Below are positions 1-5,176 of a DNA stretch of 5,176 nucleotides, in pieces. The DNA is taken from NCBI GenBank assembly GCA_003695455.1, contig RFJF01000863.1, forward strand, positions 1-5,176. The letters are read 5' to 3'. The notes under the pieces were generated by a model. It was not told the DNA's origin. It did not search any database and saw nothing but the letters and a program-made list of their open reading frames with translations. Positions within the stretch are counted from its first letter, which is position 1, and the number at the start of each line of letters is the position of its first letter. Made by a program: the position numbers and the translations under genes. The DNA is from Chloroflexota bacterium (lineage in GTDB: Bacteria > Chloroflexota > Anaerolineae > 4572-78 > J111).

Positions 1-419
1 ACATTGACCCGCAAGCCGTGGGCGGGCATCACCTGATTTACCTGCCCAAATACACCGCGCCCGGCAGCCCGTGGCAGAATATGCCAGATGAGCAAATCAA
101 GGCCGTGTGGCTGAAAAATCTGGAAAAAATGTTCCCCGATTTCAACCGCGACTGGATTCGTGAGTGTGTGGTCAGCCGGGCCAAATACGTTGAACCCCTG
201 CACCCGCTGAATTCAATGCACCTCATTCCCGCCATCGACACCCCGGTTGGCGGGCTGTTTCTGGCAACCACCGCCCAAATTTATCCGGCGCTCACCAACG
301 GCGAATCGGCGGCGCGGCACGCGCGGGAAGCCGCCGATATTATTTTGCAGCAGCGCCAGCCGCCGCTGCCGTGCCGGTCTGAGTCGTTCCGGTGTGTTAA
401 TTGGCCTCAATATCCTTGA
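1..419 (+). CDS. FAD-dependent amine-oxidase/protoporphyrinogen-oxidase-like oxidoreductase, C-terminal fragment
   Basis: This is the 3' end of a gene cut by the window start; the frame is open from base 3 and gives about 138 codons before a TGA at 417-419. The recognisable part is the C-terminal FAD-contacting segment of flavin amine-oxidase-fold enzymes: [13 protein letters not shown] followed by [16 protein letters not shown], at fragment residues about 83-115. In this fold that stretch closes the FAD site and starts the last helix. Upstream, [12 protein letters not shown], a helix ending in LEKMFPDF, and a [14 protein letters not shown] segment resemble the substrate-domain-to-FAD return seen in phytoene-desaturase, protoporphyrinogen-oxidase and sugar-mutase-like relatives. 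The N-terminal dinucleotide-binding motif lies outside the window, so the substrate cannot be told. The last roughly 25 residues (proline- and arginine-rich) extend past the conserved fold, and the final 7 codons and the stop overlap the end of the opposing gene. An internal GTG at 18 is not a real start. Fold confidence is good; function is unresolved. Confidence 0.8.
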   Translation, partial: IDPQAVGGHHLIYLPKYTAPGSPWQNMPDEQIKAVWLKNLEKMFPDFNRDWIRECVVSRAKYVEPLHPLNSMHLIPAIDTPVGGLFLATTAQIYPALTNGESAARHAREAADIILQQRQPPLPCRSESFRCVNWPQYP

Positions 420-1479
420 GCGCCAACTCATAATTTCTGGACGGCACAGTCCCCAGCCGTTTGGGCGTGCGGCCGGTGATGGCGGTAACAATTTTTGCCA
501 CGTGTTCGTGGCTGTTTTCAATGAAAATCCGGTAGCGGTCCTGCCGTTCACCGGCAATGACGGTGCCGGCCAAATACAACCCCGGCACGTTGGTTTCCAT
601 TGTTTGCGGGTTGAAAACCGGAACCCGGCGCGGCCCGTCCAGTTCAATCCCCATTGATTCGAGCAGTTGCATATCGGCCCGAAAACCGGTTGCCAGCAGT
701 ACAAAATCGGCGGGCACGGTGGTTTTTTTGCCGGTGATGACAGATTTTAGCACCACGTGCGCCGGGGTGATTTCAACCGGCACGGTTTCGGCGTAAAATT
801 TGATGTTGCCCAAATCAATCTGCGCCCGCAAATCGGGGCGGAGATGTTCTTTAACGCGGGCGCTGAATTGCTCGCGGCGGTAGCTGATGGATACGTTTGC
901 CCCGGCCCGCCAGCAGCGCAGCGCCGCCTCCACTGCCGAATTTTTGCCGCCCACCACCAGCAAGTTCCGCCGAAAGTAGCGGTGCGGCTCGGTGAAGTAG
1001 TGGGAAACGTGCGGCAAATCTTCGCCGGGAATATTGAGCAGGTTGGGCTGGTCCATATCGCCTTTGGCCAGCACCACCCGCCGGGCGTGGTACGTGTGCG
1101 CCCCGGTCAGCGTTTGGGTGTGCAGGGTAAACAAATCATCGCTGCGTTCAAGGTTGGTTACTTTCTCGTAGGTATTCACTTGCAAATCAAACTGCTCAAC
1201 AATGCCGCGCAGGTACGCCAAATACTCCTCGCCGGTGGTGCGGCCCTGGTGCGTACTCTGAATTGGCACGCCGGCAATTGCCACGCGTTCCGGCGTGCTG
1301 AAAAATTGGGTTTCGCGGGGCCACCAACTGATGGTGTTGGCAATCTGCCGGGCGTCAAACTGGATATATTCTACCTTGGCCCGCGTCAGCGAGACGGCCA
1401 GTTCCAGACCAATCGGCCCGGCTCCAATAATTGCGACCTCGTAAATTTTTTCGGGTTGGTTTCCGTTTTTGGGTGACAT
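397..1479 (-). CDS. YpdA-family FAD/NAD(P)H oxidoreductase (bacillithiol-disulfide-reductase-like), lacking the family cysteine
   Basis: A complete 360-residue cytoplasmic flavoprotein of the two-Rossmann, thioredoxin-reductase-like class. The first dinucleotide-binding motif is GAGPIG at residues 19-24 (FAD). The second is [13 protein letters not shown] at about 175-187 (NAD(P)H). ATGF follows at 263-266, and the C-terminal FAD motif [11 protein letters not shown] is at 295-305, then IFIENSHEH at 318-326. The [13 protein letters not shown] segment (59-70), the [14 protein letters not shown] segment (149-162) and the GGKNS motif match, from memory, YpdA of Bacillus and Staphylococcus, which reduces bacillithiol disulfide with NADPH. 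Length also fits that family. There is no CxxC, which argues against thioredoxin reductase. The only cysteine is C189, and the N-terminal position that is Cys in Firmicute YpdA (GGPCG) is Ile23 here. The start is ATG at 1477-1479 behind a strong AAGGAG. The gene is divergent from the glycosyltransferase operon and converges on the amine-oxidase-like gene. Family call is firm; the substrate is unknown. Confidence 0.88.
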   Translation of the reverse strand: MSPKNGNQPEKIYEVAIIGAGPIGLELAVSLTRAKVEYIQFDARQIANTISWWPRETQFFSTPERVAIAGVPIQSTHQGRTTGEEYLAYLRGIVEQFDLQVNTYEKVTNLERSDDLFTLHTQTLTGAHTYHARRVVLAKGDMDQPNLLNIPGEDLPHVSHYFTEPHRYFRRNLLVVGGKNSAVEAALRCWRAGANVSISYRREQFSARVKEHLRPDLRAQIDLGNIKFYAETVPVEITPAHVVLKSVITGKKTTVPADFVLLATGFRADMQLLESMGIELDGPRRVPVFNPQTMETNVPGLYLAGTVIAGERQDRYRIFIENSHEHVAKIVTAITGRTPKRLGTVPSRNYELALKDIEAN

Positions 1480-1485
1480 ATTCTG

Positions 1486-1491
1486 CTCCTT
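1486..1491 (-). promoter_or_regulatory. Shine-Dalgarno site of the YpdA-like gene
   Basis: On the minus strand this reads AAGGAG, six bases before the ATG at 1479-1477. It is the strongest ribosome-binding site in the window and fixes that start. It contrasts with the glycosyltransferase gene on the other side of the gap, which has no such site. Confidence 0.85.
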
Positions 1492-1501
1492 GTATGAATA
1501 G

Positions 1502-1536
1502 GATTCAGGGGCCGGGAGTCAGGAGTCAGGGGATGG
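1502..1536. repeat. Degenerate heptanucleotide tandem array, GAGTCAG type
   Basis: Read in 7-base steps the stretch is GATTCAG (1502), GGGCCGG (1509), GAGTCAG (1516), GAGTCAG (1523), GGGATGG (1530). Two units are identical and adjacent, and a third one-mismatch unit sits exactly two periods upstream. Short heptad repeats of this kind are known from intergenic DNA of cyanobacteria; I believe similar ones occur in Chloroflexota. It is noncoding here. Function is unknown. Confidence 0.6.
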
Positions 1537-1541
1537 CAATT

Positions 1542-1569
1542 CTGCAGACCTGCGACTTGCAACCTGCAC
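1542..1569. repeat. Degenerate heptanucleotide tandem array, CYTGCRA type
   Basis: In 7-base steps: CTGCAGA (1542), CCTGCGA (1549), CTTGCAA (1556), CCTGCAC (1563). The last three share the pattern CYTGCRN. It follows the GAGTCAG-type array after only five bases. A 7-base inverted pair, GGGATGG at 1530-1536 and CCATCCC at 1570-1576, brackets it. TGCAG at 1543-1547 and CTGCA at 1564-1568 could also pair, so a weak hairpin or cruciform is possible. Confidence 0.55.
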
Positions 1570-1704
1570 CCATCCCTTGAAATTCAGCAAATCAATGAAC
1601 GAATCCTGCTCGCACGGCCATCTATTTTACCGGAGAACCCTGATTTCAGACAAAATGGCAGGTGTCTCATTCAACCCGCGCCTTTTCCGCCCCACCCCGT
1701 TCCA

Positions 1705-1713
1705 TGATATAAT
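1705..1713 (+). promoter_or_regulatory. Extended -10 promoter element for the glycosyltransferase operon
   Basis: The sequence TGATATAAT is a perfect extended -10 element (TG, one base, then the consensus TATAAT at 1708-1713). The -35 region at the usual distance (about 1684-1690, TTTCCGC) is poor, which extended -10 promoters tolerate. With -10 at 1708-1713, transcription should begin at about 1719-1722, at or just before the ATG at 1722. That implies a leaderless or nearly leaderless mRNA. The motif match is seen directly; activity is inferred. Confidence 0.6.
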
Positions 1714-1721
1714 TGCCGGCT

Positions 1722-3755
1722 ATGGAACGCCACCAATACGCCGCCGGGCGGCATCGTAATTTAAGCCGATGGGTGGGCGCGGCGCTGGCGCTGGCCGCGT
1801 TTGCGCTGTACGTGCGCACCTTGGCCCCCGGCGTGCTGCCTGCCGACGCCGGCGAGTTCCAGTTTGTGCCCTGGCTGCCGGGGATAGCCCACCCCACCGG
1901 CTACCCGCTGTATATTTTGCTGGGCTGGCTGTGGACGCACCTGCTGCCGCTGGGTAGTGTGGCCTACCGGATGAACCTGCTGTCGGCGGTGGCAGCGGCG
2001 CTGGCGGTGGCCGCCGTGTACGGGCTGGCCCGCCGGATGCTGGCCCAATCGTTGCCAGACACGCCGCCCCCGGCGCAAATTGGCGCGGCGGCGGTGGCGG
2101 CAGCTACCTTTGCCGTAACGCCCACATTCTGGAGCCAGGCCGTCATCGCCGAGGTGTATGCCCTGCATGCCCTGATTGTGGCCCTTATTTTGGGGCAGGC
2201 GCTGCGTTTTGGCGCGCAAAAAAATCGCCGGAACAGTCTGCTGTTGGCCCTGCTGTTTGGGCTGGGGCTAACGCATCACAGCACTACCGTGCTGTTGCTG
2301 CCGGCGCTGCTGCTGTATTTGTGGCTGGCAGACCGTTGGGGCGGCCCGCAAACATCGCCGGCAGAAAAGGCGCGCTGGTTGGCCGTGCACGCGCTGGTTG
2401 CTGCCGCGCCGCTGCTGTTGTATTTGTACCTGCCGCTGGCCGCGCCCGGCACGCCCTACGCCACCCTCCAATTGAGCGAGCATCAAACGCTCACCCTGTA
2501 CCAAAATTCCGCTGCCGGCTGGCTGCGCCATGTGACCGCCACCGTGTTCACCGGGCAGGTGCAACCGGAGGCGGTGGGGCCGGAGCGCTTTGGGTTATCG
2601 GGCCGGCTGCTGTTGCAGCAGGTTGGCTGGGTTGGTATTTTGCTGGCAGCGCTGGGGGTGGCAGCATTGACGCGGCGTCGCTGTTTTGCAGTGCTGGCGC
2701 TCACCGGCGCCGGCGCGCTGGCAATTGCGGCCTTCAACCTGATTTACTTTATCGGCGATGTATTTGTGCTTTTTATCCCGGTTTGGCTTATTATATGCCT
2801 CTGGCTGGGGGCCGGGGTGCTTGAAATTTCGCACCGGATTGCCACCAGATTTGTGCGCAGCCGGCTCAAATCTACCCGCGAGTACACGGTGGGCCAAATT
2901 AAAGAACGGCTGCAAACAAATATGACCCGCCTGGTTGCTGCCGGTCTCACACTCTTTTTTTTTGCCATTCCCGTTGCGCAGGTGGTAACGTACTTCAGCG
3001 CTGTTGACCAATCTGCCAACCGGGCCGCTGCGCTGCGCTGGCAGCAAATTCTGTCTGAACCGATTCCTGAATCTGCAATTTTGCTGAGCAACGACCGGAA
3101 CGAGATTATGCCGATGTGGTACAAACAATATGTTGACCGGCAGCGCCCGGACCTGACCGGGTTGTTTCCGCTGATTGTGCCGGAACCCGCGTTTGCCAAC
3201 GTAGGGCGCGTGCTGGATGAGGCGCTGGAAAGCGGGCGGCCGGTGTATCTCATCAAACCGATGGACGGCCTGAGCCTGAAAGCAGAACTGACCCCCAACG
3301 GTTCGCTCTACCGGGCTGCGGCCTACACCGCCCCGCCTGCTCACCTGCTGGATATTCCGCTGCCGCCGGCCACCATCAACAATCATCCGCAGAGCGTAAC
3401 CCTGACCGGCTTTGACGTGATGCCCAACCCGGCAGCCCCCGGCAGTTCGGTGGCCGTGACTCTGCACTGGCAAGCCGCGCAACCGCTATCGGCCAATTTT
3501 ACCAGCTACGTGCATTTGCTGGCCCCCGATGGCCGGCGTGTGGCGCAGAGTGACCACCAACCAGGCGGCAATTACTATCCCACGTCTCTGTGGCAGCCCG
3601 GCGAGCCGTTGCGCGACCGGCACACGATTGTTCTGCCGGCAGACGTGGCGCCCGGTCGCTACACCCTGCGGGCCGGTATGTACGTCCAGCCGGAACCCGG
3701 CGTGCTGATTGGCATGGGTGACGGCGTGGATATTGGAGAGGTTGGCGTTGAGTAA
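1722..3755 (+). CDS. DUF2723 (TMEM260-like) GT-C membrane glycosyltransferase with C-terminal extracytoplasmic beta-sandwich domain
   Basis: A 677-residue polytopic membrane protein. After a short basic N-terminus and a first membrane helix (about 17-33) comes the first-loop motif DAGEF (42-46), then AHPTGYPLY (56-64) and AYRMNLLSA (81-89). These, with AEVYALHAL (143-151) and GLGLTHHSTTVLLLP (180-194), are DUF2723 signatures. By analogy with other GT-C enzymes, D42/E45 would be catalytic and the sugar donor a polyprenyl-phosphate sugar used outside the membrane; human TMEM260 of this family is a protein O-mannosyltransferase. About ten hydrophobic segments run to about residue 424. Residues about 430-540 form a soluble region, and 555-677 look like a beta-sandwich (YVHLLAPDG, TSLWQPGEPL, PGRYTLRAGMY) that I recognise from Chloroflexota glycosyltransferases. 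I chose ATG at 1722 over the in-frame TTG at 1713 because that TTG overlaps the -10 element. It leads an apparent operon with the next two genes. Sugar and acceptor are unknown. Confidence 0.85.
   Translation: MERHQYAAGRHRNLSRWVGAALALAAFALYVRTLAPGVLPADAGEFQFVPWLPGIAHPTGYPLYILLGWLWTHLLPLGSVAYRMNLLSAVAAALAVAAVYGLARRMLAQSLPDTPPPAQIGAAAVAAATFAVTPTFWSQAVIAEVYALHALIVALILGQALRFGAQKNRRNSLLLALLFGLGLTHHSTTVLLLPALLLYLWLADRWGGPQTSPAEKARWLAVHALVAAAPLLLYLYLPLAAPGTPYATLQLSEHQTLTLYQNSAAGWLRHVTATVFTGQVQPEAVGPERFGLSGRLLLQQVGWVGILLAALGVAALTRRRCFAVLALTGAGALAIAAFNLIYFIGDVFVLFIPVWLIICLWLGAGVLEISHRIATRFVRSRLKSTREYTVGQIKERLQTNMTRLVAAGLTLFFFAIPVAQVVTYFSAVDQSANRAAALRWQQILSEPIPESAILLSNDRNEIMPMWYKQYVDRQRPDLTGLFPLIVPEPAFANVGRVLDEALESGRPVYLIKPMDGLSLKAELTPNGSLYRAAAYTAPPAHLLDIPLPPATINNHPQSVTLTGFDVMPNPAAPGSSVAVTLHWQAAQPLSANFTSYVHLLAPDGRRVAQSDHQPGGNYYPTSLWQPGEPLRDRHTIVLPADVAPGRYTLRAGMYVQPEPGVLIGMGDGVDIGEVGVE
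3735..3741 (+). promoter_or_regulatory. Ribosome-binding site deciding a TTG start
   Basis: The purine-rich GGAGAGG lies inside the last codons of the glycosyltransferase gene. Six bases separate it from the TTG at 3748-3750. The only nearby ATG in that frame (3787) has a C-rich, SD-less upstream region, so this site is the main reason for choosing the TTG. Confidence 0.65.
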
Positions 3756-5007
3756 GAAGCTAAAAAGCGACCCCCAACAGCCGGCGATGTCCGGACGCCA
3801 CAACCCCGAACGGCTGGCGTGGATTGTTTTGTCCAGCGCGTTTGCTGTTTTTTGCAGCATGGCAGTGCTGATTCCGCTCTCGATTTACGGATATATGATT
3901 AGCGCCACGCAGCCGCTGCCTGCCGAACTGACCTCGGTGCGGGGTATTGTGCTGATGGGCGACGCCAACGCCGGCCTGTCCACATCCGTTACCGATGGCA
4001 GCACCGTGACCTTCAGCGAGAATTACGCCGCCGCCACCGATGAAACCTCGCAGGCCATCATCACCTTTGCCGATGACAGCAGCCTGACTCTGTACGGCAG
4101 CACCCACATTTCTCTGCAAGAATCAGAACAACCCCGATTTGGCATCAGCTCCAACCCCAGCCGGGTCACGGTCAGGCTGGAACAGGGACGTATCCGGGCC
4201 ACCGCCGCCCGCAGTAAAACAGACCTGCTATTTGAAATTGTCACCCCGCATGCGGTGGTTACGCTGGATCAGGGCAGTTACTCCATTGAAACCGACGGTG
4301 AAAATACGCAGGTTACCACCCGGCTGGGGCAGGCAGACATCTCCAGTCCGCAGGGCGAAATGTCGCTGAGCCAGGGGCAGCGCATAGTGCTGAACGCCGA
4401 TACGCCGCTGGGGCGGCCGCTGCCGGCTGCCCAAAACTTGCTCAGTGACAGCACGTTCACCCCGGAGTCGCTCAACAATTCGTGGGAAAGCTACGCCATT
4501 GTGCCCATCGAGAGTGTGACAACCACCGCCAGCGTCGTTCTGTTCCAGGACCAGCCGGTGCTCAACCTGCGCAGCCAGGGCGAAGACAACGTTCATTCAG
4601 AGGTGGGCGTGGTGCAGATGGTCAACAAAGACGTGCGCGACTTCCAATCGCTGCGGGTATTTGCCGAAGTCCGGCTGGTTGAACAATCGCTGCCCGGCGG
4701 CGGGCAACTTGGCTCCGAGTTTCCGGTGATGTTGCACGTGGCCTACAAAGATGCCGCCGGCAACGACCGCGACTGGTTCCACGGCTTTTATTTTAAACCC
4801 GCCCCGGACAACTACATTCTGTACGACCAGCCCGACAACAGCAGCGAGCGGATTGCCCGCGGCCGCTGGTACCCCTACGAATCCGTCAATTTGCTGACCA
4901 CGCTCGGCCCGGCCAAGCCGGTATTTGTCAAATCCATCCGAATTTACGCTTCCGGCTGGATTTATGATTCAATGTTAGCCAACATTTCGCTGTTGGCCGA
5001 AGAGTAA
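3748..5007 (+). CDS. Membrane-anchored FecR-domain protein with C-terminal beta-rich domain
   Basis: A 419-residue protein starting at TTG 3748, overlapping the upstream gene by 8 bp, so translation is probably coupled. A basic cytoplasmic N-terminus (KKLKSD, RHNPER) precedes one membrane helix at about 24-51; the rest should be extracytoplasmic. Residues about 64-222 fit a FecR-like domain: FADDSSLTLYG (107-117), VTVRLEQGRIRA (140-151), FEIVTPHAVVTLDQGSYSI (162-180) and MSLSQGQRIVL (205-215). Residues about 231-417 begin with LLSDSTF and contain NNSWESY, and have the alternating pattern of a jelly-roll or carbohydrate-binding-like fold; this is inferred, not a recognised family. Classical FecR relays iron signals from a TonB receptor to an ECF sigma factor. 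Neither partner is here, and the cytoplasmic tail is short, so iron regulation is not supported. Its place between two glycosyltransferases suggests a role in surface glycan assembly, or as an acceptor. If ATG 3787 were the start, the protein would lose 13 residues. FecR call is good; role unknown. Confidence 0.8.
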   Translation: MSKKLKSDPQQPAMSGRHNPERLAWIVLSSAFAVFCSMAVLIPLSIYGYMISATQPLPAELTSVRGIVLMGDANAGLSTSVTDGSTVTFSENYAAATDETSQAIITFADDSSLTLYGSTHISLQESEQPRFGISSNPSRVTVRLEQGRIRATAARSKTDLLFEIVTPHAVVTLDQGSYSIETDGENTQVTTRLGQADISSPQGEMSLSQGQRIVLNADTPLGRPLPAAQNLLSDSTFTPESLNNSWESYAIVPIESVTTTASVVLFQDQPVLNLRSQGEDNVHSEVGVVQMVNKDVRDFQSLRVFAEVRLVEQSLPGGGQLGSEFPVMLHVAYKDAAGNDRDWFHGFYFKPAPDNYILYDQPDNSSERIARGRWYPYESVNLLTTLGPAKPVFVKSIRIYASGWIYDSMLANISLLAEE

Positions 5008-5008
5008 C

Positions 5009-5018
5009 CGGCGCGCCG
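5009..5018. repeat. 10-bp perfect palindrome inside a small direct repeat
   Basis: CGGCGCGCCG at 5009-5018 is self-complementary. It lies between two copies of AACCGGC (5006-5012 and 5020-5026) that start 14 bases apart. There is no following T-tract, so it is not an intrinsic terminator. It may be chance in GC-rich DNA. Confidence 0.35.
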
Positions 5019-5036
5019 CAACCGGCTGAGTTCCCC

Positions 5037-5176
5037 ATGAATCCACTGAACGCACTTTTGCAACGCACATCACGCCCCAACCGATTTTGGTGGCCGGCGC
5101 TGCTGGTAATTGTGGCGCTGTATCTGCTCCTCGGCTTTTACCAGCTTGACCTGCCCGGCCTGCACTACGATGAGGC
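5037..5176 (+). CDS. GT-C family (GT39/PMT-like) membrane glycosyltransferase, N-terminal fragment
   Basis: The first 46 codons of a gene that runs off the window end, starting at ATG 5037, 29 bases after the FecR-domain gene on the same strand. A basic, polar N-terminus (QRTSRPNR, 9-16) leads into one hydrophobic helix (about 17-35). LDLPGLHYDEA follows immediately (37-47; the last codon is incomplete). That helix-then-acidic-motif arrangement is the hallmark of ArnT/PMT-type GT-C transferases, in which the Asp of the first outer loop (here D45, with E46) is the likely catalytic base. Such enzymes move a sugar from a polyprenyl-phosphate carrier to an extracytoplasmic acceptor. No clear Shine-Dalgarno precedes the ATG, so it may depend on coupling to the gene upstream. 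Only about a tenth of a typical 450-700-residue protein is visible, so donor and acceptor cannot be assigned. Confidence 0.72.
   Translation, partial: MNPLNALLQRTSRPNRFWWPALLVIVALYLLLGFYQLDLPGLHYDE

Larger units (their letters stand above)
1480..1721. other. Divergent intergenic region
   Basis: About 240 bases separate the starts of the YpdA-like gene (leftward) and the glycosyltransferase gene (rightward), so both promoters should lie here. From left to right it holds the Shine-Dalgarno site of the left gene, two heptanucleotide repeat arrays (about 1502-1569), an unremarkable stretch (about 1577-1700), and an extended -10 promoter next to the right-hand start. No intrinsic terminator or tRNA-like fold was seen. 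Short open frames here have no ribosome-binding site and no recognisable protein sequence. Confidence 0.7.

Noticed and set aside
757..1476. Long plus-strand open frame (239 codons) opposite the YpdA-like gene
   Set aside because: It is antisense to a gene with clear flavoprotein motifs and a strong Shine-Dalgarno. Its translation has no recognisable domain. Stop-poor antisense frames are expected in GC-rich coding DNA.
397..1479. Thioredoxin reductase annotation for the minus-strand flavoprotein
   Set aside because: There is no CxxC redox pair anywhere in the protein, and its spacing and motifs fit YpdA better.
1495..1522. Possible -35/-10 pair for the YpdA-like gene (CTGACT and TATTCA on the minus strand, 16-base spacer)
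   Set aside because: Each box matches only four or so of six consensus bases, and the -35 candidate is simply one copy of the heptad repeat. Too weak to annotate.
1713..1721. TTG at 1713 as the start of the glycosyltransferase
   Set aside because: Its first base is the last base of the TATAAT element and no Shine-Dalgarno precedes it. A transcript from that promoter would begin downstream of it, so ATG 1722 is preferred.
1577..1759. Small plus-strand open frame (60 codons) across the intergenic region into the glycosyltransferase gene
   Set aside because: It begins with TTG without a ribosome-binding site, runs over the promoter, overlaps the real gene in another frame, and its product resembles nothing known to me.
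2595..3482. Long minus-strand open frame (295 codons) opposite the glycosyltransferase gene
   Set aside because: Its composition is low-complexity and rich in Gln, Arg and His, as expected from antisense of a Leu/Ala-rich membrane protein. It has no start signal or domain.
3748..5007. FecR-type anti-sigma regulator of iron uptake
   Set aside because: There is no ECF sigma factor, TonB receptor or iron-uptake gene in the window, and the cytoplasmic tail is only about 20 residues. The FecR domain alone does not support that function.
5008..5036. Intrinsic terminator between the FecR-domain gene and the next glycosyltransferase
   Set aside because: There is a GC-rich palindrome but no loop of useful size and no T-tract, and the next gene starts 29 bases after the stop.

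Overview
The window looks like a GC-rich (clearly above 50% by eye) bacterial chromosome fragment, most plausibly Chloroflexota (Anaerolineae-like). This is an inference from three things: a membrane glycosyltransferase ending in an extracytoplasmic beta-sandwich domain of a type I associate with that phylum, heptanucleotide tandem repeats in the one sizeable intergenic gap, and mixed start signals (a strong Shine-Dalgarno on one gene, an apparently leaderless start on another, a TTG start on a third). No rRNA or other taxonomic marker is present, so the assignment is tentative.

Layout: (1) 1-419, plus strand, the C-terminal end of a FAD-dependent amine-oxidase/protoporphyrinogen-oxidase-like enzyme, cut by the window start. 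(2) 397-1479, minus strand, a complete YpdA-type flavin-dependent pyridine-nucleotide oxidoreductase; it converges on gene 1 and their 3' ends overlap by 23 bp. (3) 1480-1712, the gap between divergently transcribed genes, with two short heptanucleotide repeat arrays and, at its right end, an extended -10 promoter. (4) 1722-3755, plus strand, a DUF2723 (TMEM260-like) GT-C membrane glycosyltransferase. (5) 3748-5007, plus strand, a membrane-anchored FecR-domain protein starting at TTG and overlapping gene 4 by 8 bp. (6) 5037 to the window end, plus strand, the first 46 codons of a second GT-C (GT39/PMT-like) glycosyltransferase.

Genes 4-6 read as one operon for building or modifying a surface glycan or glycoprotein: two polytopic transferases that should use lipid-linked sugars outside the membrane, with an anchored FecR/beta-sandwich protein between them. 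Genes 1 and 2 are flavoenzymes on a separate, converging arrangement. No RNA genes, CRISPR arrays, insertion sequences or convincing intrinsic terminators were seen. The most unusual points are the YpdA homologue lacking the family's N-terminal cysteine, the probable leaderless start of the glycosyltransferase, the glycosyltransferase-FecR-glycosyltransferase operon, and the in-register heptad repeats.
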